Shown: positions 8,791-20,479, numbered from the stretch's first letter. The stretch is 48,688 nucleotides of DNA from Algimonas arctica (GCF_014652695.1 NZ_BMZH01000016.1:1-48688), one strand, 5' to 3'. Notes: generated by a model from the sequence alone, not told the origin. Numbers and translations are program-made.

Positions 8791-10143
8791 ATGATGACAC
8801 TTCGATCCTGCCTCGCCCTTTCCGCTGCGCTCCTCGTGGCCTGCACTTCCGCCGATGATAGCGAGAAAGAGACAAAAGCTTTCGAGCTACCGACCGCCTT
8901 CCCAAGCACCTACACACCGATGGCATCTACGACGACGCTCATCACCAATGCCGCCATTATTGACGGTACTGGCGCGGCAACATCGGCCAACTCTCTTTTA
9001 ATAGTAGACGGGCGCATTTCAGCGATCGGTACAGACCTAAGCGCCGATGACGCGACTATACTGGACGCAGGTGGACGGTTCGTAACGCCCGGCATTATTG
9101 ATATACATAGCCATCTCGGCAATTATCCGACGCCCAGCGTCAATGCACATAGTGACGGCAATGAAGTGACCTCGCCGATTACGTCCGAAGTGTCCGCTGA
9201 ACACGGCGTTTGGCCGCAAGATCCGGGCTTTGACGAAGCATTGCAAGGCGGTGTCACGACCCTGCATATCCTCCCCGGATCCGCTAACTTGTTTGGCGGG
9301 CGCGGCGTGACACTTCGCAATGCCCCATCGCGCACCGTCCAAGGGATGAAGTTTCCGGACGCGCCCTACACACTAAAAATGGCCTGCGGCGAAAACCCAA
9401 AGCGTGTCTATGGTAACAAAGGTGGCCCCGGGTCTCGTATGGGCAACATTGCTGGATACCGGAAGAACTGGATCAAAGCGGCGGAGTATAAGAAGAAAAT
9501 CGAAGATGGGGATGAACCTACGCGCGATCTTCAGCTTGAGACCCTTGCCGGTGTTTTGAACGGCGACATCCTCATTCAAATGCATTGCTACCGTGCTGAT
9601 GAAATGGCGCAGATCATCGACCTGTCCAAAGAATTTGGCTATAAAGTCACGACATTCCATCACGCGGTTGAGGCCTATAAAATTGCCGATTTGCTTGCCG
9701 AAAACGGCACCTGTGCAGCGATGTGGGCCGATTGGTACGGCTTTAAGATGGAAAGCTATGACGGCATTCTGGAAAACATCCCCTTCGTCCATGCGGCGGG
9801 AGCTTGTGCCATGATCCACTCGGACGATGATAAAAACATTCAACGCCTCAATCAGGAAGTCGCCAAGGCGCGCGCCAATGGCAATCGCGCTGGATTGGAT
9901 ATCTCCAAAGAAGAAGCGTGGACATGGCTTTCGACTAACCCGGCCAAAGCACTGGGCATCTTAGACGAAACAGGCACACTCGAAGTTGGCAAACGCGCGG
10001 ACGTCCTGATTTGGAACGGAGACCCCTACTCCACTTTCTCGCGCCCTGACCAAGTCTATATAGATGGCGCCTTGATGTTTGATCGCGAAACTGGATTGAA
10101 GCCTCAGTCCGACTTCCGCCTTGGTACGGAGATTGCCCGATGA
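8791..10143 (+). CDS. Exported amidohydrolase, lipoprotein
   Basis: A 450-residue protein of the imidazolonepropionase-like amidohydrolase group. The N-terminus has a lipobox (LLVAC, Cys18), so it should be a lipid-anchored envelope protein. After a small beta-sandwich region (LITNAAIIDGTG) the metal-binding set is visible: DIHSHLG (HxH), the His of QMHCYRADEM, FHHAVEAY, and the Asp of HSDDD. The C-terminus (NPAKALGI...GTLEVGKRADVLIWNGDP) is typical. The substrate is unknown; relatives hydrolyse cyclic amides or dipeptides. Start may be ATG 8791 or 8794. It overlaps the next gene by four bases (ATGA), and that gene encodes a degenerate relative, so the two products probably act together. Confidence 0.85.
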   Translation: MMTLRSCLALSAALLVACTSADDSEKETKAFELPTAFPSTYTPMASTTTLITNAAIIDGTGAATSANSLLIVDGRISAIGTDLSADDATILDAGGRFVTPGIIDIHSHLGNYPTPSVNAHSDGNEVTSPITSEVSAEHGVWPQDPGFDEALQGGVTTLHILPGSANLFGGRGVTLRNAPSRTVQGMKFPDAPYTLKMACGENPKRVYGNKGGPGSRMGNIAGYRKNWIKAAEYKKKIEDGDEPTRDLQLETLAGVLNGDILIQMHCYRADEMAQIIDLSKEFGYKVTTFHHAVEAYKIADLLAENGTCAAMWADWYGFKMESYDGILENIPFVHAAGACAMIHSDDDKNIQRLNQEVAKARANGNRAGLDISKEEAWTWLSTNPAKALGILDETGTLEVGKRADVLIWNGDPYSTFSRPDQVYIDGALMFDRETGLKPQSDFRLGTEIAR

Positions 10144-11387
10144 AACACCTCCTTCTCGCGTCCGTCGCGTCCTTGCTTACGGCCACATCTGCTTTCGCTC
10201 AGGATATGTTCCTCGATAACGTCACCGTTCTTGCGTCTGATGGCACGCGCCAAACGGCCGACATTCAAATGCGTGACGGTATGATCACCGCGATGGGGCC
10301 AGAATTGGCCGCCACAGACGGCTCGACCTTTATGACCGACGTTTGGGTAAGCCCCGCACTCGTGGCCTCTGTCTCCACGCTCGGCATTGTTGATATTGGC
10401 GGCGAACGCGACACAAACGATACATCGGCGAATACTGATCTTGCCTCAGCGTCACTCCGAGCCTCTGACTCGTTTAATCCGCGCGAAGTTCATATTGCCA
10501 ATGCCCGTCGGCGCGGCGTTCTTTATGCCGCCATCGTGCCCAATCCCACGGGCAATACAATCTTTGGCGGAACGGGGCTTGTTGTCAGCCTCGACGGCAC
10601 AAATTCGTCTGTCTTGAACGACACAGCCCTAATCCATATTGCTCTCGGAGAATCTGGCGCGCGGCGCGCGGGTGGCTCTCGTTCGGCCGCAATGTCCCAA
10701 CTTCGTGGCGCATTGGATGATGTCCGCCGCAGCTATCTCACCCAAGATGAAGGTGATGTTCTGCGCCGCCGTGACGCGCGTGCCCTTCGTGCCGTTGTTG
10801 CCGGACGTGTGCCGCTCATGATTAGCGCCAGTCGCGCTTCTGATCTTATGGCGATTATTGCACTGAAGGCTGACTATCCCGCGCTCGATATTATTGTCGT
10901 TGGCGCCGAAGAAGCCCATCTCGTCGCCAATGAGTTGGCCGGCGCCGGCATCAAAGTGATCGTCGACCCGCATGAAAATCTGCCTGACAGCTTTGATTCA
11001 GTGAATGCATCGCTCGATAACGTCGTCGCCATTGATGCCGCAGGCGTCGATTTCGCTATTTTGGGTCTCTCTTCGTTCCGCACAATTAAGGCGGGGGGCT
11101 TGGCCCACCATGCTGGGAATGCCGTTGGCAATGGCCTATCACGGGAAGCTGCTTTCCAAGCGATCACAGGAACACCGGCTCGTTGGTTTGGGATCGACTT
11201 AGGCACTATGGATGTGGGGAGTCCCGCCTCCCTCGTTGTCTGGGACGGTGATCCACTTGAAGCCACGTCGGCCCCTGTCGCCATGTACCGCGACGGAGAG
11301 GCTCTCTCGCTGGAATCGCGTATGACAGCCCTTCGGGACCGCTATAATCCGACAATTGACGATGATCGGCCCTATAAATACCGATAG
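10140..11387 (+). CDS. Amidohydrolase-like exported protein, probably non-catalytic
   Basis: A 415-residue protein with a Sec signal peptide (LLASVASLLTATSAFA). It has the amidohydrolase architecture: the N-terminal sandwich, and the C-terminal NGLSREAAFQAITGTPARWFGI plus GSPASLVVWDGDP. The HxH metal motif expected after VSPALVA is missing; the site reads STLGIVDIGGE. The other expected metal ligands are also not evident, apart from DPHENLPD. I infer a partner or scaffolding role for the preceding, intact amidohydrolase, to which it is coupled by a 4-bp overlap. It could instead use another active site. Confidence 0.8.
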   Translation: MKHLLLASVASLLTATSAFAQDMFLDNVTVLASDGTRQTADIQMRDGMITAMGPELAATDGSTFMTDVWVSPALVASVSTLGIVDIGGERDTNDTSANTDLASASLRASDSFNPREVHIANARRRGVLYAAIVPNPTGNTIFGGTGLVVSLDGTNSSVLNDTALIHIALGESGARRAGGSRSAAMSQLRGALDDVRRSYLTQDEGDVLRRRDARALRAVVAGRVPLMISASRASDLMAIIALKADYPALDIIVVGAEEAHLVANELAGAGIKVIVDPHENLPDSFDSVNASLDNVVAIDAAGVDFAILGLSSFRTIKAGGLAHHAGNAVGNGLSREAAFQAITGTPARWFGIDLGTMDVGSPASLVVWDGDPLEATSAPVAMYRDGEALSLESRMTALRDRYNPTIDDDRPYKYR

Positions 11388-11447
11388 ATCAAGTCAGTCC
11401 AATCGCTGACGTCCGTGCAGGGTGACGCAAAACTGATGGGAATGAAT

Positions 11448-11867
11448 ATGACTGCTAACTGCCTTTGTGGATCTGTCAGTGTCACAATTGATGCCAAGCC
11501 TGAATTTATTCACGATTGTAATTGCACTTTATGCCGAAAGTCGGGCGGCGCTTGGGGCTACTTTTCGCCTGCAACTGTTCACGTCGTTGGTGAAACAACA
11601 TCTGTAATGAGGAAGGATAAAGATAACCCTGCTGCCGAAGTTCAATCTTGCAAATCCTGTTCTGCCACAACGCACTTCACAATGGCAAAGTCCTTTACGG
11701 ATCAGCACGGGCCCGTTGATATGATGGGCGTAAATATGCGACTGTTTGACACTGACGGGCTTCATGGCGTCGAAGTTCGTTTTCCTGATGGCAAAAATTG
11801 GACAGGCGCCGGACCGTTTAAATATAGGCGCAATTCGATGAAAATTGGCAGCCATGAAGCTTGGTGA
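11448..11867 (+). CDS. GFA / CENP-V domain zinc protein
   Basis: About 139 residues of the glutathione-dependent formaldehyde-activating (GFA, Mss4-like) fold. Zinc-binding cysteines are arranged as CLCGS, then CNCTLCRKSGG, then CKSC; the CRKSGGAWGYF stretch is characteristic. Members bind zinc and are linked to glutathione adducts or small-molecule detoxification, but most have no proven reaction, so no substrate is assigned. Possible starts are GTG 11415 and ATG 11436, 11442 or 11448; I chose 11448 because MTANCLCG is where the family normally begins and GGGA lies just upstream. It stands alone between the amidohydrolases and the helicase. Confidence 0.75.
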   Translation: MTANCLCGSVSVTIDAKPEFIHDCNCTLCRKSGGAWGYFSPATVHVVGETTSVMRKDKDNPAAEVQSCKSCSATTHFTMAKSFTDQHGPVDMMGVNMRLFDTDGLHGVEVRFPDGKNWTGAGPFKYRRNSMKIGSHEAW

Positions 11868-12037
11868 ATCGCTCTGAAAACGGTCGTTCAACTAAACAGA
11901 TTCCAACTTATAGCATCCCTTGATATTACTGTGCGCCCGTGTAGGGTGCGCTGGCCTGAGAGGTGCGTGCGAGAGTCGCATGCGATGCCGCCATCAAGAC
12001 CGATGATGCCCGGCGCCTGGCCCGAAAGAACACCCAC

Positions 12038-13807
12038 GTGAGCTCCAAAGACTCCCCGACTGAAATATCCCCTGACGCACCTGTCGACATCACCTTTGCA
12101 GAACTTGGCTTAGACGCCAAAATTCTGAAGGCGCTTGGCGAGATTGGGTACGAAAAACCGACGCCTATTCAGGCCCAAGCTATTCCATCTGCGATGCAAA
12201 ACCGAGACGTTCTCGGCATTGCCCAGACGGGTACGGGTAAAACGGGCGCCTTTGTGCTCCCAACCATGCACAAACTGGCAAAAGGGCGCGCCCGCGCGCG
12301 TATGCCGCGCTGTTTGATCATCTGCCCAACTCGCGAACTGGCGGCTCAAGTGGCCGAAGATGTGAAGACCTACGGCAAATATCTAAAGCTCGAAACCGCC
12401 CTGCTTATCGGCGGCGTCTCCTTTGCGGAACAAGACCGGAAATTGACCAAAGGCGTTGATATTCTGATCGCGACGCCGGGTCGCCTGCTTGACCAATTCG
12501 AACGCGGTAAAATTTTGATGACAGGTGTGCAAACATTGGTTGTCGATGAAGCGGACCGCATGCTGGATATGGGCTTCATTCCCGATATTGAGCGTATTTT
12601 CCAAATGACGCCGTTTACGCGCCAAGTTCTGTTTTTCTCGGCCACGATGCCGCCTGAAATCAAACGATTGGTCGATCAATTCTTACACCAGCCTGTTACG
12701 GTACAAATCGCGCGCAGAAATTCAACTGCCAAGACGGTTCGTCAGCGGATCGCCCGCGTTCCCTCGTCCGATGGTAAGCTTAAGCGCACAGCGTTGCGCA
12801 AGATCATTGAAGGCGAAACTGTCGATAGCGCGATTATCTTTTGTAATCGCAAAAAAGACGTCGATGTTGTTGCCAAGTCATTCACAAAGCATGGCATTAG
12901 CGCGGAACCCATTCATGGGGATTTGGCACAAAGCCTGCGTACAAAGACTCTCGACCGTTTCAAAGCGGGCGAAATTAAATTTCTGGTGGCGTCTGATGTC
13001 GCCGCACGCGGGCTTGACGTGTCCTCCGTCAGCCACGTTTTTAACTATGACGTCCCTTTCCACTCCGAAGATTATATTCACCGGATCGGCCGGACAGGCC
13101 GTGCGGGCCGTAAAGGCGACGCCATCATGCTCGTCGCGCCGTTGGATGATAAAAATTACAGCAGCATTCTCAATCTAATCGGTAAAGATTCGATCGAAGA
13201 AATTGAGATTCCGGACGTTGATAATATGCCGCGGGAAGGCCGAGGCGGAAACCGCGGCAATAGTCGTAGCGGAAGTAGCAAGGGTCGTTCATCCGGCTCA
13301 TCATCGCAGTCTTCATCCTCGCGTGGTAATTCCAGCCGTCGCCCTGCACCAAAATCTGAGCCAGTTCAGTCCGAAACCCCGGCTGTTGAAACGAAAACCG
13401 AAACGCCTGCAAAGCCAAAACGTGAACCACGTGCCAAGACAACGCGGACACGCAAAGCGCCCGGTAGACAATCAAATACGGCTTCGAATGATACGGCCCC
13501 TGTCCATGCGGACCTGACCGCGACGACGTCGAAGAACACTACACCTGAATCTAACACCGCTGCGTCCAAAACGCCCAGCCGTCGCCCAGCACGATCGCGC
13601 TCTAAGCCGCAGTCTGATGAAAAAAATCAGTCGGAGCCAAAACGTCAGTCAAGTCAGCGTGAAAAATCCGAGGTTAAGAAGCCTTTTGAGCCAAAGTCAT
13701 CCACGCCAAAATCATCGACGAATGCACGCGGGAAATCAAAATCCCGCGGAAATTCGAGCAAAGAGGCTGGATTTGGCGGCGATATGCCGGCTTTCTTCAA
13801 TCGCTAG
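12038..13807 (+). CDS. DEAD-box ATP-dependent RNA helicase, RhlE-like
   Basis: A 589-residue helicase that unwinds RNA secondary structure in ribosome assembly, RNA decay or cold adaptation. In order: the Q motif (FAELGL...PTPIQAQAIP), motif I (AQTGTGKT, about residues 62-69), PTRELA, TPGRLLD, DEAD (170-173), SAT, then the second RecA domain with IIFCNRKKDVD, VASDVAARGLDV and HRIGRTGRAGRKG. From about residue 390 the rest is low-complexity Ser/Arg/Lys/Pro-rich tail with repeated SKGRSSGSSSQ- and PKSS-like blocks, probably a disordered RNA-binding tail. A longer frame starts at GTG 11963, but the GTG at 12038 (VSSKDSPTEI) is nearer the family start and follows GAAAGA. Which of rhlE or another paralogue it is cannot be decided here. 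Confidence 0.9.
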   Translation: MSSKDSPTEISPDAPVDITFAELGLDAKILKALGEIGYEKPTPIQAQAIPSAMQNRDVLGIAQTGTGKTGAFVLPTMHKLAKGRARARMPRCLIICPTRELAAQVAEDVKTYGKYLKLETALLIGGVSFAEQDRKLTKGVDILIATPGRLLDQFERGKILMTGVQTLVVDEADRMLDMGFIPDIERIFQMTPFTRQVLFFSATMPPEIKRLVDQFLHQPVTVQIARRNSTAKTVRQRIARVPSSDGKLKRTALRKIIEGETVDSAIIFCNRKKDVDVVAKSFTKHGISAEPIHGDLAQSLRTKTLDRFKAGEIKFLVASDVAARGLDVSSVSHVFNYDVPFHSEDYIHRIGRTGRAGRKGDAIMLVAPLDDKNYSSILNLIGKDSIEEIEIPDVDNMPREGRGGNRGNSRSGSSKGRSSGSSSQSSSSRGNSSRRPAPKSEPVQSETPAVETKTETPAKPKREPRAKTTRTRKAPGRQSNTASNDTAPVHADLTATTSKNTTPESNTAASKTPSRRPARSRSKPQSDEKNQSEPKRQSSQREKSEVKKPFEPKSSTPKSSTNARGKSKSRGNSSKEAGFGGDMPAFFNR

Positions 13808-13810
13808 GCT

Positions 13811-13829
13811 TTAATCGCGCGTTGCGATT
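13811..13829. terminator. Possible bidirectional terminator hairpin
   Basis: A perfect 7-bp stem (TAATCGC / GCGATTA) with a 5-base loop lies between the convergent ends of the helicase gene and guaA and includes part of the guaA stop. The flanking T-runs are weak, so the call rests mainly on position. Confidence 0.35.
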
Positions 13830-15399
13830 ATTCCCATTCAATGGTTCCGGGTGGCTTTGACGTCACGTCATAGACAACCCGGTTCACCCCCCGCACTTCA
13901 TTGATGATACGTGTCGCCGTTTCGCCCAGAAATTCGTGGCTGTAGGGATAGTAGTCCGCCGTCATCCCGTCTGTTGACGTGACCGCGCGAAGGGCCAGAA
14001 CGAAGTCATATGTCCGGCTATCGCCCATAACACCGACGGTTTGCACCGGCAGAAGCACGGCAAAGGCCTGCCAAATATCATCATAAAGCCCGTGTTTACG
14101 GATCTGGTCGAGATAGACGGCGTCGGCTTCACGTAGGATATCGAGGCGTGATTTTGTGATCTCACCGGGGCAGCGTATGGCCAGGCCAGGGCCCGGAAAT
14201 GGGTGACGACCGACAAAGTCATCATGCAAGCCTAGCTCGCGGCCGAGCGCCCTCACCTCATCTTTGAACAATTCGCGCAAAGGTTCGACCAGTTTCAGGT
14301 CCATCCGCTCCGGCAAGCCACCCACATTATGGTGGGACTTAATTGTGACGGATGGCCCGCCATCAAAGGAAACAGACTCGATCACATCAGGATATAGGGT
14401 TCCTTGGGCGAGGAACTTTGCGCCGCCGACCTTTTTGGCTTCGCGCTCGAAAATATCAATAAAGGTCCCACCGATGATTTTCCGTTTCCGTTCCGGATCG
14501 GAGACCCCCGCCAGCAGGCCGAGGAATTCATCGCTCGCATCCACATGAATCAAATTAATGTCGTAGTGATCACGAAACAGGGCTGTGACTTGTGCGCTTT
14601 CGCCCATGCGCATCATGCCGGTGTCGACATAAACGCACGTTAGCTGATCGCCAATCGCTTCATGGATCAACACGGCCGCAACAGAACTATCGACACCCCC
14701 GGAGAGACCACAAATCACCTTGCCGTCACCGACTTGATCTTTGATCGCTTGGATCATTTCGCCTTTAAAAGCGGCCATCGTCCAATCGCCGTCAAAGCCT
14801 GCGATTTCATGCGTGAAGTTACGTAATATACGCGCGCCATTCTCCGTGTGAACAACTTCCGGATGGAACTGAACACCATAGAAACGTCGTGCTTCGTCGG
14901 CAATCGCTGCCAGTGGAGCATTGGGACTTTTCGCAATTATTTCAAAGTCCTTGGGCATTTTGCTAACGCGGTCGCCGTGGCTCATCCAAACCTGTTCGCG
15001 GTCGGTTAGACCTTCAAACAACGGGGATGACCCTGTCTTTTCCAGATAAGCCCGTCCAAATTCTTGCTCGTCGGATTTTTCGACCGCGCCGCCCAATTGG
15101 GCCGCCATTGTTTGCTGTCCGTAACATATACCGAGCACAGGCACACCCAAATCAAAGATGCCCGCATCCGCGCGAGGACTGCCAGCATCAGCGACACTGG
15201 CCGGACCGCCAGATAGGATCACAGCTTTGGGATTAAACGAGGCGAGAAATCCGGCATCAACTTTATTGTACGGATGGACTTCAGAATACACGCCACTTTC
15301 ACGCACACGCCGAGCAATCAGTTTTGTAACCTGAGACCCGAAATCGACAATCAGCAAACGCTCATGTTGCTGAATAATGTCGTCGTGTTGTTCGCTCAT
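13828..15399 (-). CDS. guaA: GMP synthase (glutamine-hydrolysing)
   Basis: A 523-residue enzyme converting XMP to GMP using ATP and glutamine, the last step of guanine nucleotide synthesis. The class I glutamine amidotransferase domain shows LILSGGP, the nucleophile loop GICYGQQ (Cys92) and FHPEVVHT. The ATP-pyrophosphatase domain has [11 protein letters not shown]. The dimerisation domain has [13 protein letters not shown] and ends in PPGTIEWE, the normal C-terminus. I start at the ATG at 15399 (MSEQHDD); a longer frame from 15486 would run into rsmB. The ATG overlaps the rsmB stop (ATGA), so the pair is coupled. With guaB upstream, two successive enzymes of GMP synthesis share this cluster. 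Confidence 0.96.
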   Translation of the reverse strand: MSEQHDDIIQQHERLLIVDFGSQVTKLIARRVRESGVYSEVHPYNKVDAGFLASFNPKAVILSGGPASVADAGSPRADAGIFDLGVPVLGICYGQQTMAAQLGGAVEKSDEQEFGRAYLEKTGSSPLFEGLTDREQVWMSHGDRVSKMPKDFEIIAKSPNAPLAAIADEARRFYGVQFHPEVVHTENGARILRNFTHEIAGFDGDWTMAAFKGEMIQAIKDQVGDGKVICGLSGGVDSSVAAVLIHEAIGDQLTCVYVDTGMMRMGESAQVTALFRDHYDINLIHVDASDEFLGLLAGVSDPERKRKIIGGTFIDIFEREAKKVGGAKFLAQGTLYPDVIESVSFDGGPSVTIKSHHNVGGLPERMDLKLVEPLRELFKDEVRALGRELGLHDDFVGRHPFPGPGLAIRCPGEITKSRLDILREADAVYLDQIRKHGLYDDIWQAFAVLLPVQTVGVMGDSRTYDFVLALRAVTSTDGMTADYYPYSHEFLGETATRIINEVRGVNRVVYDVTSKPPGTIEWE

Positions 15400-16673
15400 T
15401 TCGTCCGTTCCATTACTGCGAAAAAGAAGCCATCTGTTCCTGTCGAAGCGGGTGTCATCGTTAAAGTAAGCCCGTCTTCTGACCAAGGTTTCGGGCCATC
15501 GACGCCAAACCGTTCTTCGAACACTTCGCCCGCGCTCAGCAGGGAAAATCCCTTATTGCGGTCCAAAAAGGCGTAGACTTGGCCTTCATTTTCTTCGGCC
15601 AACATCGAACAGGTGACATAGAAAAGAAACCCGCCGACTTTCACGAATTCAGATCCTTGATCCAGAACCGTGACTTGTTCCTTACGACGACGTTCCAACG
15701 CATTTTCTGTCAGACGCCATTTGGCATCCGGCTTCCGACGCCACGTCCCAATACCCGTGCACGGCGCGTCAATTAAGACACGGTCCATAGCCCCTTTAAG
15801 CGCAGGCAATGTTTCGGCGGGTGGGGCAATGACCTCTATAATTGAGGCCCCGGCCCGCTCGGATCGTTGCCAAGTTGGAGCGAGACGGCGTTTGTCGATA
15901 TCATAGGCGTAGATTTCGCCCTTGTTGAGCATGTCAGCCGCAAGCGCGAGCGCCTTGCCACCCCCGCCAGCACAGTAATCCAGAACCTTGTCGCCCGGCT
16001 GCGCCGCACAAAGAAGGCTAACCAACTGGCTACCCTCGTCCTGCATTTCGATTTTGCCGCGTTGGTAATCGGATGTGGATTGCACATCAGGATGACGCCC
16101 AAACCCGATAATTGGCGGGTGGCGTAAACCGACAGGCGAGAGCGGTGTGGCAATCGCATCCGTTGCGATGTCGGTTCGTTTTGCCTTGATCGTGTTGACC
16201 CGCATATCAAGCGGCGGACGCTTGGCGAGCGCTTGACCCTCTTTGATCGCGTCTTCGGTAAAGTTGTTCTCAAACGCAGGCCAAATCCATTCCGGGACAT
16301 CGGCTTGAATCCAATCCGGGGCGCTCGACAGATCAATTCGTCCGCCAATGTTCGCGCGCTCGTCGTCCGTGAGAGCGGCGGGTGAGTGCTTATCTTCGGA
16401 ATCAAACTCCAGCTGCTCTAAGGAAACGCCACAGCCCCAAACGGCCCCGGCAATCGCTAGAGCCCGTGGGCTGTCATCATCCATGCGGTAGGCAAAGCTA
16501 CTACGGTGGCGCAGCGCGTCATAAACAATATTACCGATCGCGGCCCGGTCTTTGGATCCTGCAAAGCGATGCGCTTTGGCCCAATCCCGTAGCGCCATAG
16601 CCACAGGTGTGCGTTGCGTGAGAATGTCCTGCAGAACTTCTTCTGCGGCGGCGATACGTCCACCAAGTCTCAT
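15396..16673 (-). CDS. rsmB: RsmB-type 16S rRNA (cytosine-C5) methyltransferase
   Basis: A 425-residue protein with an N-terminal NusB-like helical domain and a C-terminal SAM-dependent RNA m5C methyltransferase domain. Motifs: [14 protein letters not shown] (SAM site), [12 protein letters not shown] with the PC cysteine, and [12 protein letters not shown] with the second, nucleophilic cysteine. RsmB modifies C967 of 16S rRNA. The start at ATG 16673 is favoured over a frame from 16751, because it overlaps the stop of the upstream membrane-protein gene and gives the usual N-terminus. Exact target specificity among NOL1/NOP2/sun proteins is inferred. Confidence 0.88.
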   Translation of the reverse strand: MRLGGRIAAAEEVLQDILTQRTPVAMALRDWAKAHRFAGSKDRAAIGNIVYDALRHRSSFAYRMDDDSPRALAIAGAVWGCGVSLEQLEFDSEDKHSPAALTDDERANIGGRIDLSSAPDWIQADVPEWIWPAFENNFTEDAIKEGQALAKRPPLDMRVNTIKAKRTDIATDAIATPLSPVGLRHPPIIGFGRHPDVQSTSDYQRGKIEMQDEGSQLVSLLCAAQPGDKVLDYCAGGGGKALALAADMLNKGEIYAYDIDKRRLAPTWQRSERAGASIIEVIAPPAETLPALKGAMDRVLIDAPCTGIGTWRRKPDAKWRLTENALERRRKEQVTVLDQGSEFVKVGGFLFYVTCSMLAEENEGQVYAFLDRNKGFSLLSAGEVFEERFGVDGPKPWSEDGLTLTMTPASTGTDGFFFAVMERTK

Positions 16674-17029
16674 GAAAATGTTCCTGCAAAAGCAATGATC
16701 GCTACAATGAAAATGCAGATGATCGAAAAAAGACCCGATGCGACATACCACTGAACTGGATCACGAAAAATCATGAAAGCATGGATCGCTAGTCCAACTA
16801 ACGCAATGGCCCATAGAATGCCTAAGACCCAATTATCATGTGGGGCTGCCGCCATCAAAGCAACTGAGAGCAACAACAACCCTGAAGACAATGTTCTTGT
16901 TGATTCAGAAGCCTGCTTCAAAATTTCAAATGAAATCATCGAATTTTTGATGCGTAAGTATCTGCACAGGCTCAAAAGTGCCGAACCGACATAATAAGCT
17001 AAAGCAGGTCGAAGGTAGACAACATCCAT
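16670..17029 (-). CDS. Small multi-pass membrane protein, unknown function
   Basis: A 119-residue protein not recognised as a named family. Hydrophobic segments are visible at about residues 8-22 (weak), 49-61, 69-85 and 95-115, suggesting three or four membrane helices with little outside the membrane. It lies three bases downstream of guaB and overlaps rsmB by four bases, so it is co-transcribed with the GMP-synthesis genes, but position does not reveal a role. Overlaps at both ends support it as a real gene. Confidence 0.65.
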   Translation of the reverse strand: MDVVYLRPALAYYVGSALLSLCRYLRIKNSMISFEILKQASESTRTLSSGLLLLSVALMAAAPHDNWVLGILWAIALVGLAIHAFMIFRDPVQWYVASGLFSIICIFIVAIIAFAGTFS

Positions 17030-17032
17030 TTT

Positions 17033-18529
<1,497 letters not shown>

Positions 18530-18551
18530 TCATCCGGCTTGCCCGCAAACC

Positions 18552-19331
18552 CTATTCGACAGGTCGGAAGCCTTTTGCCACAAGATATATTTCTGGTGAG
18601 CCTTTGCGCGAGCTTTTCGGCTTCGCATGGCGCACGAACTCAAACCGTTCCCGGAGCCGCTTTAGCAGCTTTTCTTCGGCCCCGCCTTGGAAGACTTTCG
18701 TGATGAAATGCCCCCCTGGTGCAAGGACATCGAGGGCAAATTCCGCCGCCGCTTCGACCAAAGCGACCGTTTTCAAGTGATCGGTCTGCTTATGTCCGGT
18801 CGTATTCGCGGCGAGATCAGACATGACAAAGTCAGGCGCGCGCTCCAAATGTGCTTTGAGCTCTTCGGTTGCACCCTCAGCCATAAAGTCGAGATGCAAT
18901 ATTTCTGCGTTCGGTACGGACTCAACTTGCAAAATATCAATACCGACGATTCGCCGTGCGCCCCGCTTAAAGGCCGCTTGCATCCAACCGCCCGGGGCAC
19001 AGCCCAAGTCGACGATGAGAGAATTCGGCGTGATCAAATTATAACGATCATCTAATTCTTCGAGCTTAAAGGCTGCGCGAGAGCGATAGCCCAACTCTTT
19101 GGCCCGCTGCACGTAAGGGTCATTGATCTGCCGCTCGATCCAGAGCTTGGAGCTAATCTTCCGCCCCTTCGCCTTCCGAACCTTCTTATGCAGCATACGA
19201 GTCGCATTATCGGCTCTAGGCTTGGTCTGCCGTGAACGCTTTACGCCCGACGGTTTACCGCCATACATCTTGCCATCGGAGACTTTGCCGTCAGAGGCAT
19301 CATCATCATTATTCCCATTATCATCGGTCAT
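18552..19331 (-). CDS. rlmE: 23S rRNA (uridine-2'-O)-methyltransferase RlmE (FtsJ)
   Basis: A 259-residue FtsJ-family enzyme that methylates the 2'-OH of U2552 in the ribosomal A loop. The K-D-K-E set is visible: RSRAAFKLEEL, VMSDLAANTTG, HFITKVFQGG and SRKGSPEIYLVAKGF. The SAM-binding sequence is VDLGCAPGGW. Residues 1 to about 60 are an added low-complexity, charged extension (first acidic, then Lys/Arg-rich) before the core at SSKLWIERQ, a pattern common in alphaproteobacterial RlmE. Its ATG overlaps the stop of the Ppx/GppA gene (4 bp). Confidence 0.93.
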   Translation of the reverse strand: MTDDNGNNDDDASDGKVSDGKMYGGKPSGVKRSRQTKPRADNATRMLHKKVRKAKGRKISSKLWIERQINDPYVQRAKELGYRSRAAFKLEELDDRYNLITPNSLIVDLGCAPGGWMQAAFKRGARRIVGIDILQVESVPNAEILHLDFMAEGATEELKAHLERAPDFVMSDLAANTTGHKQTDHLKTVALVEAAAEFALDVLAPGGHFITKVFQGGAEEKLLKRLRERFEFVRHAKPKSSRKGSPEIYLVAKGFRPVE

Positions 19332-20479
19332 TCGGCGGCATCCTTCGTAGAAGCTTGAGCGTCTTCAATACGCCCCGCCCCAATCAGACCGATCAACATA
19401 CCTTCGCGTAATCCACGGTCTGCGACCCGGATCATCTTGGACGGCCACATTTCGCACACCACATCAATAATCGCGCAGCCCGCAACGAGCATGCGTGCGC
19501 GGTCTTCGCCAATGCAAGGTTCCTTCGCCCGGTCTTCCGGCGAACGCGAGGCCATATCACGCGCCACAGTGACTGCATCATGAGAGCGCAGCCAGAGACC
19601 ATCAACTTTATTCCGCTGATAGTAGGGGAGCTTCAGGTGAATGCCCGCGAGTGAGGTGATTGTCCCACTCGTGCCAATCAAATGCCCTCGCCCCTCTTCA
19701 AACGCCCGAACAAACCGCGTATCCGCGCCTTGCTCACGGATCGCTTGACGGATCGTTTCTTTCATATCCGCGTACCATGCTTCCCGGTCCGCATGTTCAG
19801 GAACTTTATCGGACAGGGTCACGACACCCAGTGGCAGTGAGCACCAGGCACTAATAGGCGGACGATGCAGGCGGTGACTTCCACCATCCCGTAACTTTCG
19901 TACATCGACCCATGATAGTTCCGTTGACCCGCCGCCAATATCAATCACCAGCGCGACATCCTTTGTTGGATCGACAAGCTTGACGCAGCCCATCACCGCC
20001 AGTCTAGATTCGACCCGCGGCGAGATGACTTCGAGTGAAATACCGGTTTCTTTTTTAACCCGATCCAAGAAAAAGTCGCCATTACTCGCCCTGCGGCACG
20101 CTTCTGTAGCGACGCAGCGCCAGCGTTTGACGTGTTTGGCTTTCATTTTACGGGCGCAGACTTTTAAGGCTTCAACCGCCGCGTCCATACTGGCTTCGTC
20201 CAAAGCCCCCGTATGGGCTAAATTATATCCCAAACGAACGACTTTTGAGTAGCTATCGACAATCCTGAATCCGTCAGAGGTTTCACGCGCGATGAGCAAG
20301 CGGCAATTATTCGTGCCGAGATCGAGCGCCGCAAATGTGCGTGATGAGTTCCCACCTGAACGGGGGCCCGTTCGGCGCAAATTATTCTGTCGCCTTGCCC
20401 GTCCCCGCCCTTTTTCGGTCGCACTGCTCCCCTCGGGTGCAGGCTCCGGGACGGAGCCGGACGGTTCGTTGTCCGGCAT
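19328..20479 (-). CDS. Ppx/GppA family phosphatase
   Basis: A 383-residue ASKHA-fold phosphatase acting on polyphosphate ends or on pppGpp. Motifs: ALDLGTNNCRLLIA (phosphate loop 1), VIDIGGGSTELSW (loop 2) and IGTSGTITSLAGIHL. A Pro/Gly/Arg-rich, probably disordered N-terminus precedes the fold. I begin at ATG 20479, which has an excellent AAGGAAAG eight bases upstream; the frame remains open to a TTG at 20629 that overlaps the sulP stop, but that would add 50 residues of non-family sequence. Being shorter than E. coli Ppx/GppA, it lacks their C-terminal extension. Polyphosphatase and pppGpp phosphatase activities cannot be told apart here. Confidence 0.88.
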   Translation of the reverse strand: MPDNEPSGSVPEPAPEGSSATEKGRGRARRQNNLRRTGPRSGGNSSRTFAALDLGTNNCRLLIARETSDGFRIVDSYSKVVRLGYNLAHTGALDEASMDAAVEALKVCARKMKAKHVKRWRCVATEACRRASNGDFFLDRVKKETGISLEVISPRVESRLAVMGCVKLVDPTKDVALVIDIGGGSTELSWVDVRKLRDGGSHRLHRPPISAWCSLPLGVVTLSDKVPEHADREAWYADMKETIRQAIREQGADTRFVRAFEEGRGHLIGTSGTITSLAGIHLKLPYYQRNKVDGLWLRSHDAVTVARDMASRSPEDRAKEPCIGEDRARMLVAGCAIIDVVCEMWPSKMIRVADRGLREGMLIGLIGAGRIEDAQASTKDAAE

